DNA from: Streptomyces sp. NRRL B-1140
Lineage (GTDB): Bacteria; Actinomycetota; Actinomycetes; Streptomycetales; Streptomycetaceae
Direction: 5' to 3'
Assembly: GCF_001280065.1 (NCBI RefSeq)
Contig: NZ_LGEA01000162.1
Coordinates: 1-64,000, forward strand
DNA length: 64,000 nucleotides
Part shown: positions 1 through 6,587 of the stretch, one piece after another
Numbering within the stretch: position 1 is the first letter of the stretch
Layout of the letters: every line of letters begins with the position of its first letter
Translations under genes and position numbers: made by a program
Notes under the pieces: generated by a model
Databases searched by the model: none
What the model saw: the letters and a program-made list of their open reading frames with translations, nothing else
Told to the model about the DNA's origin: nothing

Positions 1-1
1 G

Positions 2-1804
2 GTGGCGTGGGACGAGTGGGGCAAGAACCCCGCCCGCGCCGCGGGTGCGGTCACTTTCAACGTGCTGACGACGGTGTTCACCGGCGGTGCGGGTGGTGCG
101 GCGGCGGGTGCGGGCAAGGCCGGCGCGGTAGCCAAGGCGCTGTCGGTGGCGGGCAAGGCGGGCCGGGTCATCGACCCGATGACCTACATCGCCAAGGGCG
201 CCGGTGCGGGCCTGTCGAAGATCGGCGACATCACCAAGGGCCTGAAGGGCGTCGGCACCATCGACATCCCGGCACTGCCCGAGAACGCGGTCACGCTGCC
301 GAAGGGATCGTCGGTGCTGCCGGACGGGACGGTGCACCTGCCGGAGGGTGCGGCGGCCCCGGCAGGGCTGCACGAGCTGCCGGGTGGCGGGTTCAAGGTG
401 CCTGAGGACGTGCCGGTGGTGCACGAGGACGCGTTGCCGGTGAAAGCCGAGAGCGGCGATCCGACCCTGTACGCCGACAGCAACGGGAACATCGTGGACG
501 GGCAGGGCAAGGTCCTGCTGGACGTGGACAAGCCCGGTACGCAGGACGTCGTGGACCGTCCCGCGGGCCCGGAGAGCACGGGTCCGGCGGGCGCGGACGT
601 GCCGCGGGTGGACTCCCCGGCGAAGGTCCCGGCGCTGGCGGGCGCGGCCCCGCACACGGTGGACGCGGGCACCCACCTGAACCTGGCAAACAGCCTCGAC
701 ACCAACCTGGGCGACGTCGGCCGGGCCACGGACAACCCGGCCACCACCCCGGCTGTCCACGCCGGAGGGGACGTACCGACGGTGCATGCCGGTGGTGACA
801 TCCCGACCGCGAGTGCGACGGGCAACCACCTGCCCGCCGGCCGGACCGACGACGTGCCGGCAGGCCATGCCGACGACCTCGGCCACGGCCCTTCCGCAAG
901 CCACGAACCGCGAGGCCACTCCGGCGGTACGGATGGAGGCGGTAGCCACGCCGCCGGAGGCCACGACGGGGCAGGAACCGGCGGCCATGAGGGCACCCCC
1001 ACGGATGGCGGCGGTGAGTCACCGGGACAGGGCGGTACGGGCTCAGGAGGCAGCGACGGCCCCTCCGGGCATGGCCCCGGCGAGCAGCCCGGCTGGGGCG
1101 GTGCGGAAGACGCCCCGGGGTGGGAGAGGCCATCGGACGACTCGGGTCCACTGGATCGAGGCGGTGACGCCGAGCAGCGGGTCCGCGAGCAGATTCGTGG
1201 AACGAAGGTCAAGCCGGGTGACGTCGATGCAATTCTCGACACTCTGGGCAACAGCCCGGCCGGCAAGGAGATCGCCGACACGATCGCTTCCGGACGCTTC
1301 CGGGACGCACAAGGCTTCTCCGACGTGGTGTCCAACCTTTCGCGACCGAGTGAACTTCCTGGCTCTCTCGAACAGATCCGTCTGGCCAACCGGCTCCACG
1401 AGAGCGGGTTGACCGACATCTCGTTCGAAGTGAAACAAGGCGGCCACGAAATCAAACCGGGTGTCTTCACGGGACCGAAGACGGACCTCGACCTCATGGC
1501 TCGGGATGCGAGCGGAAACGTCCACGGATGGCAATTCAAGGACATGACGGGGGCGGACTCGCCTGTCGAGGCGAGCAAGGTGGTGCGCAACATCTTCAAG
1601 AAGATCGCACAGCTCACGGATTCCAGCGCCGACGTGCGGACCTTCGTGGTCGACACCAAGACCCCCGCCCTCGACATGGCAACGGAAATCGGACGACTGC
1701 AGAAGGGTTACGAGGGCAAGAACGTACAGTTCGTCATCCGGTGCCCTGACGGCATGTTCATGATTCCTCGTGGTGGTACATTCACGCCGGAAGGAGCGCT
1801 GTGA
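2..1804 (+). CDS. Polymorphic toxin, C-terminal part, with PD-(D/E)xK-type nuclease domain (5' truncated by window edge)
   Basis: The reading frame is open from the first bases. The visible N-terminus (WDEWGKNPARAAGAV) looks like the middle of a larger Streptomyces polymorphic toxin, so the true start is probably upstream. Residues 1-90 form a Gly/Ala-rich hydrophobic pre-toxin region. Residues about 90-395 are a low-complexity Pro/Gly/His/Asp linker with repeated VHAGGD units. The last 200 residues are a distinct, more ordered, slightly less GC-rich module. In it, E476, D495/D497 and Q511-F-K513 are spaced like the E...D...(E/Q)xK catalytic residues of restriction-endonuclease-fold toxins. 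The inferred role is contact-dependent or secreted interbacterial DNase toxin. The following gene overlaps the stop codon by four bases, as expected for a toxin/immunity pair. The nuclease call is motif-level inference only. Confidence 0.75.
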   Translation: MAWDEWGKNPARAAGAVTFNVLTTVFTGGAGGAAAGAGKAGAVAKALSVAGKAGRVIDPMTYIAKGAGAGLSKIGDITKGLKGVGTIDIPALPENAVTLPKGSSVLPDGTVHLPEGAAAPAGLHELPGGGFKVPEDVPVVHEDALPVKAESGDPTLYADSNGNIVDGQGKVLLDVDKPGTQDVVDRPAGPESTGPAGADVPRVDSPAKVPALAGAAPHTVDAGTHLNLANSLDTNLGDVGRATDNPATTPAVHAGGDVPTVHAGGDIPTASATGNHLPAGRTDDVPAGHADDLGHGPSASHEPRGHSGGTDGGGSHAAGGHDGAGTGGHEGTPTDGGGESPGQGGTGSGGSDGPSGHGPGEQPGWGGAEDAPGWERPSDDSGPLDRGGDAEQRVREQIRGTKVKPGDVDAILDTLGNSPAGKEIADTIASGRFRDAQGFSDVVSNLSRPSELPGSLEQIRLANRLHESGLTDISFEVKQGGHEIKPGVFTGPKTDLDLMARDASGNVHGWQFKDMTGADSPVEASKVVRNIFKKIAQLTDSSADVRTFVVDTKTPALDMATEIGRLQKGYEGKNVQFVIRCPDGMFMIPRGGTFTPEGAL

Positions 1805-2829
1805 TCACCTCTACCCCCGTCGCCCGCTGGACCTGGGGACGTGACGACGAGTCGGCCGACGCCTTGGTTTGCTGTCTGCGGGACCTGCTTACCGCTTACC
1901 GCGTACTGGCTGATCACCGACTGGCAACGGATGCGCCCCTTGTTCATGTCTCGGTGTCTGAGGCTCGTAAGTCGAACAGTCTCCTCTTCAAGGGGACGCT
2001 CTCCACGGAGGCTCGTACGCCGGGCGAGTGGGACGCCGCGCGAGCTGCCGCGCAGCTGGCTGATCGGGTAAGGGCGGGAATGCGCGCCGGTGACATCGGT
2101 TCCGTGGACGCCTACGCCGAGTGCTCGGGCGATATCGTTACGGGCGCCGAAGGGGAGGTGGTCCGGCAGGAGAAGCTGTTCCGGCTCGGGGCTTCCTCAT
2201 TTGCCGAGTTCGTCACTGTCGACCTGGTGACACACACCGATGCATGGCTGCCCTATGACCTCGAGGGGCGGCAGCAGTACGAGATCCACGCTGCAAACAG
2301 CCCTCGCTTGTCGGCGGCACTGAGCGCCCTGTCCGAGGTTCTCGCAGCAGAGACGGACCCGGACGACCCGACATACTTTTCAAAGCCCACCCAAAGCGGC
2401 GCCGACAACTTCTTCAATGCCGACGGTGCTGCATCGGACGTGTGGTCCAGTTTCGAGGTGCCGACCCGGTACGACGTCTTCACGCATGCTCCCGGGTTCG
2501 GACGCATCGGTTACCGTCGGACGGCTGAGGGTGAGGTTCTGTACGTGCCGGTCCGCGGAGCGGAAGGCGAGTTGCTCGGCTACCTGTGGGCCTCCGACGC
2601 GGACAACGCCGCGAGCTTCGAGCCAGCGGACGTCGGCGACGATGCGACCTACCGTGCAGGATTGACCTGGCTTGAGCGTCTGCGGGCTGCGCACGACCGA
2701 GGAATGTCGCCATCGGAGGCGCTGGCCGAGTTGTCGGCGACGTCTGACACCAGTGCAGGCCTCGTGGATCCGGCGAGCCAACCACGTACCGCCGTCCTCG
2801 CCGTCCTGCGCGACCGACAGCAGGACTGA
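1801..2829 (+). CDS. Candidate cognate immunity protein (unrecognised family)
   Basis: This is a 342-residue soluble, acidic protein with no signal peptide or membrane segment. The GTG start sits inside the stop region of the toxin gene (GTGA overlap), which implies translational coupling. That position, directly after a nuclease-type toxin tip, is the main argument for an immunity role. I do not recognise the family. Aromatic and acidic clusters in the middle (YEIHAANSPRLS, FEVPTRYDVFTHAPGFGRIGYR) and a C-terminal helical segment (TWLERLRAAHDRGMSPSEAL) are the most structured-looking parts. It is longer than many single-domain immunity proteins, so two domains are possible. No alternative function is suggested by its neighbours. 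Confidence 0.6.
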   Translation: MITSTPVARWTWGRDDESADALVCCLRDLLTAYRVLADHRLATDAPLVHVSVSEARKSNSLLFKGTLSTEARTPGEWDAARAAAQLADRVRAGMRAGDIGSVDAYAECSGDIVTGAEGEVVRQEKLFRLGASSFAEFVTVDLVTHTDAWLPYDLEGRQQYEIHAANSPRLSAALSALSEVLAAETDPDDPTYFSKPTQSGADNFFNADGAASDVWSSFEVPTRYDVFTHAPGFGRIGYRRTAEGEVLYVPVRGAEGELLGYLWASDADNAASFEPADVGDDATYRAGLTWLERLRAAHDRGMSPSEALAELSATSDTSAGLVDPASQPRTAVLAVLRDRQQD

Positions 2830-2936
2830 CGCACCCTCCCCCCCCCGCTCGCCATGACCGGCTTCGCGCGTGACACGGACAACCGCCTCCAGCAGCCGTC
2901 CCGGTCCAGCGCAACCGGTGTGGCGAAGCAGTTTCG

Positions 2937-2973
2937 GCGTGAATCTCCTGGCGGGCTGTCAGCGACCAGTGGT
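2937..2973 (-). pseudogene. Relic of the 145-residue gene found at 4377-4814
   Basis: These 37 bases match 4564-4600 with about four mismatches. Read on the minus strand they encode HWSLTARQEIHAE, the same peptide as the intact gene at 4377-4814. The surrounding frame does not continue the similarity. The relic lies just upstream of the Imm49 gene at 3038, and the intact copy lies just upstream of the Imm49 fusion at 4884. The simplest reading is an old duplication of the whole [145-residue gene / Imm49] module followed by decay of this copy. The rest of 2830-3037 shows nothing else that I can support. Confidence 0.55.
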
Positions 2974-3037
2974 GCCCGGCGCGGAGAAGTGCTGGGGCCG
3001 AGCTCAAGCACTTCAAGCTTTTCTAGGGAGAAACGCG

Positions 3038-3889
3038 TTGGTCTCGATCATCACCCGCCACCCCTTTCCCACGGGGAATGCGGAAGAGGGCATCGCCGTC
3101 CTTCAGGAGAATGCACATGACCTGCTCGAGGGACTGGAGGCGGATCCGAGCAGTTTGGGCGATGCCCTGAGCACGACTCTCACCCTTGCCGAAGCTCACT
3201 GCCTCATGGATCCACGGGCAGCGATCTACCCCACGCGGGACGCCTGGGTGACCGCGATGCAGGTCGGTTCCGCCGTGTTCGCCACCGCATTGGCGCCCAA
3301 GGGGAACGTGCGCTGCCGCATCGCGCACAAGGACCTCACCCTGCAGGCCACAGGCCCGCAGTGGTACGTGCACCCCGGGGCATGGCTCACGGCCTTCTAC
3401 TTGGCTGTGGCGTGCCGGGAGAAGGACAGGATCACGGCACTGTGCCAGGTTCCCTTGTCCCTGCTGCGCGAGAACGGCGCGCAGTTCGAGGAGCATGACT
3501 ACGCCTGGATCGACACCCTCCAGACCTACTGGCTCGGAGGTCAGGACCTCGTTCCCAAGTTGGTCTCGGCAGTGGACGGCACCGACCCCGACACCGTCTC
3601 CGACCCGGAAACGGTGAGCAAACTCGTTTACCCGCCGATGGAAATGTTCCATCGCTTCATCCGCAAGGATCACGAGGGCTTCACTCGCGCGCTGACCCAG
3701 GCACTCGAACTGCACAAGCAGTACTGGAGCGAGGAGGACCGCGCGGTCAACATCGGGGGACTCGTCGCCTTGGCCCCGCTCGCCATCGTCTGCCTCGCCC
3801 ATGACGCGGGCATGCCCATCGAGGTCGAGTCCGAGTACCTGCCTGCCGTTCTAATCGGACGCAACTGGTGCGGAGAATTTCCCACCTGA
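3038..3889 (+). CDS. Imm49-family immunity protein
   Basis: This is a 283-residue protein. The open frame extends to 2870, but those upstream codons overlap decayed sequence. I choose the TTG at 3038 because AGGGAG at 3025-3030 lies seven bases before it and the Imm49-like sequence begins there. It aligns well with the C-terminal half of the protein encoded at 4884-6566. Shared blocks include DPxxxxxxTxDAWxTA, AFYLAVxCRxxDRI, IDTLxxY, MFHRFIRKDH and ALAPLAIxxLAxDxG. Imm49 proteins are predicted cytoplasmic antidotes in polymorphic toxin loci. The gene carries its own ribosome site and lies about 200 bases after the coupled immunity candidate. It may be an orphan antitoxin against foreign toxins rather than the partner of the upstream toxin. 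Confidence 0.75.
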   Translation: MVSIITRHPFPTGNAEEGIAVLQENAHDLLEGLEADPSSLGDALSTTLTLAEAHCLMDPRAAIYPTRDAWVTAMQVGSAVFATALAPKGNVRCRIAHKDLTLQATGPQWYVHPGAWLTAFYLAVACREKDRITALCQVPLSLLRENGAQFEEHDYAWIDTLQTYWLGGQDLVPKLVSAVDGTDPDTVSDPETVSKLVYPPMEMFHRFIRKDHEGFTRALTQALELHKQYWSEEDRAVNIGGLVALAPLAIVCLAHDAGMPIEVESEYLPAVLIGRNWCGEFPT

Positions 3890-3989
3890 CGTGCCCCTGA
3901 GATCCCGTCCGTCATGGTTCAGCACGGCCCGCCCGGTAAGTCGAGAAGCGGTTACAGCCGAGGCGCGCATTTCCCCGGAGCACAGGAGC

Positions 3990-4021
3990 TGCTTCCGTCG
4001 GTGACGTCGCCGACGGAAGCA
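3990..4021 (+). terminator. Hairpin between Imm49 and its pseudogene paralogue
   Basis: A perfect 12-bp stem (3990-4001 with 4010-4021; core arm GCTTCCGTCGG) closes an eight-base loop. It lies 100 bases after the Imm49 stop and 20 bases before the pseudogene start. There is no T-tract, which is usual for actinobacterial terminators. It could also shield the following ribosome binding site. Confidence 0.5.
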
Positions 4022-4041
4022 CAGCTACTCAGAGGGAGCAA

Positions 4042-4359
4042 GTGGTCACCCGCGTAACCCGCCATGAGTTCCGCACGGACAACGCGGCCGAACTCATGGC
4101 GCCCATCCTCAAGAGCGCCAAGGACGTACTCGACCACGTCGAGACCTCGGAGGACGATCGGTAAGACGCCCTCCCGACCGCGCTCACCGTCGCGAAGTGG
4201 CGCTGTCTGACGGATCCGACAGCAGATGAGTTTCCGTCATGGGAGGCGTGGGTCACCGCCATGCAGATCGGCTCCGGGCTCTTCGCCGCCGGCGGTGCCG
4301 GCGAGGGCACCGTGCCGTGCCAGGTGGGCAGCACCGGTGAGGTCAAGCACCTCCCCTGA
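4042..4359 (+). pseudogene. Imm49 paralogue broken by an in-frame stop and 3' truncation
   Basis: A good ribosome site (AGAGGGAG, 4031-4038) precedes a GTG at 4042. The first 40 codons read well and end at TAA 4162-4164. In the same frame the sequence continues as DALPTALTVAKWRCLTDP, then EAWVTAMQIGSGLFAA. This aligns with residues of the intact Imm49 gene (DALSTTLTLAEAHCLMDP, DAWVTAMQVGSAVFAT). The frame stops again at TGA 4357-4359, before the second half of the family fold, and sequence similarity ends there. This is an immunity gene decaying in place: one nonsense codon plus loss of about 180 C-terminal residues. Confidence 0.75.
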
Positions 4360-4376
4360 CAGGTTCTGACGGTGTC

Positions 4377-4814
4377 CTACGGCAGGTGCCGGTAAGCGAT
4401 CGGTTCGGCTTCCCGCAGTGGCATCTTGACCAGCGTTCCCGACCTGTTGATGAGGAGTTCGGGAATCTCGTCCTCGTAGAACCGCACTTGGCCGATGACT
4501 CCGTCGGCCCTCGCGTTGAACGCGAGCATCTCCGCCAGTGCGACCAGCTCGGGCAGGAGCTCCGCGTGGATCTCCTGGCGAGCCGTCAGGGACCAGTGGT
4601 CGGAGGCCTGGACGAGCCGGCCGGTCAGTAGTCCGCCGATGCGCGTGGCCGGGCCCCGGTCCGCGAGCAGGGGGACGAAGTCCGGCCAGTCCACCTCGCC
4701 GCTGCCGTCGTCCGGGCTGTCGCCCTCCAAGTGACGGCGGAGGTGCGCGAGTACGGCGTCCGGCAGGTTCGGCGACAGGTCGAGGGCCAGGTCAACGGCG
4801 AACACGTCACTCAT
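4377..4814 (-). CDS. Conserved hypothetical protein, 145 residues
   Basis: The frame stays open far upstream, but the start is placed at ATG 4814 (MSDVFAVDLALDLSPNLP), after which the composition is protein-like. The protein is small, acidic and soluble. Predicted helices include the segment SLTARQEIHAELLPELVALA. The C-terminus has YEDEIPELLINRSG. I do not recognise the family. It is divergent from the Imm49 fusion gene, 69 bases apart, and a relic of it lies beside the other Imm49 gene. It therefore seems to travel with Imm49 genes and may be an accessory immunity or regulatory protein. Function is unknown. Confidence 0.6.
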   Translation of the reverse strand: MSDVFAVDLALDLSPNLPDAVLAHLRRHLEGDSPDDGSGEVDWPDFVPLLADRGPATRIGGLLTGRLVQASDHWSLTARQEIHAELLPELVALAEMLAFNARADGVIGQVRFYEDEIPELLINRSGTLVKMPLREAEPIAYRHLP

Positions 4815-4883
4815 GTGGGGTGAGTCTAGGACCGGATGGAGCCGGGAGCAGACACGGGGCACCCACCCCGTAGGGTCACCGGT

Positions 4884-6566
4884 ATGACACCGGACGACCT
4901 CGCCGATTGCGAACTGCCGATGCTCTCTGCCGCACAGGCCACGCACCTGCGCGCACTCGCCTCCCCGCACTACCGGGAGGGACACCAGTACTCCCTCGCG
5001 TCCTTGGCGCGCACGTGCAGCGGGACGCCGGAGGAGCGCTGGCCCGAACTCGTCGCCGCGCACTTCGACCGCCTGCGACAGGCGAGCCAGGGCGATGAGA
5101 GCGCGGAGGAACTGCTCCGGGGTGTGCACGCCCGGCTGCTGCCCGTCGACTCGATTCCTTCCGAACTTCTCGGCTCCCTGCGGTACGCGCGCGTCGTGGC
5201 CGACGGCCTGGTCTTCGCCTACGCCCTGGACGGGTCCACCAGTGTGCGGCTCCTCACCGACCGGGACGTGGAGCGTGCCGGGCTCCAGGCCCTCGGGGAG
5301 GCGGCGCGCGCAAACCTGATGCAGGTGCCAGTGCGCCACGAGGAGGTGGGCGTCGAGGGCGGGGCGAGGCTGCATTCCGTCTACGGGGACTCCCCGTTCG
5401 TCGCCGGCCAGGCGCTGTTCCTCGCGGAAGTCGCCTGGAAGGTCGTCGGCGAGGCGATTCCGGACGCCGGTGCCCTGGTCGTGGTGCCCACGCAGCACAA
5501 CCTGGTGTACCACCCGATCGCGGACGGTTCCGTCGTGGAGGCCGTCAACAGCCTCGCCGCGTATGCCCTGGGCGCCCACGAGGACGGTCCGGGCGCGCTG
5601 TCACCGCGCGTCTACTGGTGGCACCGCGGCTCCCTGACCTCGCTCACGGTCATCGATCACGAGACCCTCACCTTCTCCGTGCAGCCGCCGCCGCACCTCT
5701 TGGGCCTGATGAAGGGCCTGGTCCGTCTCGACCGCGCCGGCCGTCTCGCCACCCGCGTCGCCGCTGAGCCTGCCGGGCTGGGCGAGCTCATGCGGGGTGC
5801 CGCGGAGTCGATGGACCACCTCGTGCAGGACCCGGCTACCCTGGCCGACGCGTTCCGCTCCATCGTGGCACTCGCCCACGCGCGCTGCGCCTACGATCCG
5901 GACGTGGCGCACATCGACACGTGGGACGCGTGGGCCACCGCGGCTCGGCTCGGCTCCGCGCTGTTCACCGGCGCGCCGTCACAGGAGTGCCGCCTGGGCG
6001 AGGACCTCGTCTGGCAGGTGCCCGCCTTCCCGGCCGAACCGCCCGCGGACGCCCGGGGCTGGCTCGACGCCCTCTACCTCGCGGTCGTGTGCCGCCAGAC
6101 GGACCGGATCGCACGGCTGTGCCGGGTGCCGTCGGAGACACTGCGCGAGGACGATTCCGTGGACGAGTACGTCCTGCACTGGATCGACACCCTACGGGCC
6201 TACTTCTCGGACGGCCCCAGCATGGATGACGTCGTCCAGAAGCTGATCGCCACCATCGAGACGTCGGGGCGGGACGGCGTGACCCGCGCGCCGACAGAGT
6301 TCGTGAACGCGATCGACTACCAGCCCGCCGCCCTCTTCCACCGGCTCATCGCGCGTGACCACGACACCTTCGCCAAGACGCTCGCCGAGGCCGTCGCGGA
6401 GCACGGCGGTTACTGGGGCGAATCGGCGGCCCCGCGCGCCCGGGTGGCACTCGGGCCGCTCGCGATCGCGAGCCTCGCCTACGACTACGGGTTTCCCGTC
6501 GATCCCGCGCAGCGCTGTCTGCCCGCGCACCTGCTCAACCGTCAGCGGCTGGGGGAGAGCTCCTGA
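4884..6566 (+). CDS. Two-domain protein: DUF1444-like N-terminus fused to Imm49
   Basis: This is a 560-residue protein. I start at ATG 4884 (MTPDDLADCELPML), where TAGGG lies upstream, rather than the upstream in-frame ATG at 4836, which falls in the divergent promoter region. Residues about 80-310 resemble DUF1444: VADGLVFAYALDG, LTDRDVERAGL, a hydrophobic GALVVVPTQHNLVYHP strand and a terminal SPRVYWWHRG. Residues about 320-555 are an Imm49 domain homologous to the gene at 3038. I infer a fused immunity protein that may recognise two toxin types or add a toxin-sensing domain. The DUF1444 assignment is by pattern only; the Imm49 half is firmer because of the direct paralogue in this window. 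Confidence 0.7.
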   Translation: MTPDDLADCELPMLSAAQATHLRALASPHYREGHQYSLASLARTCSGTPEERWPELVAAHFDRLRQASQGDESAEELLRGVHARLLPVDSIPSELLGSLRYARVVADGLVFAYALDGSTSVRLLTDRDVERAGLQALGEAARANLMQVPVRHEEVGVEGGARLHSVYGDSPFVAGQALFLAEVAWKVVGEAIPDAGALVVVPTQHNLVYHPIADGSVVEAVNSLAAYALGAHEDGPGALSPRVYWWHRGSLTSLTVIDHETLTFSVQPPPHLLGLMKGLVRLDRAGRLATRVAAEPAGLGELMRGAAESMDHLVQDPATLADAFRSIVALAHARCAYDPDVAHIDTWDAWATAARLGSALFTGAPSQECRLGEDLVWQVPAFPAEPPADARGWLDALYLAVVCRQTDRIARLCRVPSETLREDDSVDEYVLHWIDTLRAYFSDGPSMDDVVQKLIATIETSGRDGVTRAPTEFVNAIDYQPAALFHRLIARDHDTFAKTLAEAVAEHGGYWGESAAPRARVALGPLAIASLAYDYGFPVDPAQRCLPAHLLNRQRLGESS

Positions 6567-6587
6567 CGACCGGGGTCGCAGACCCTG

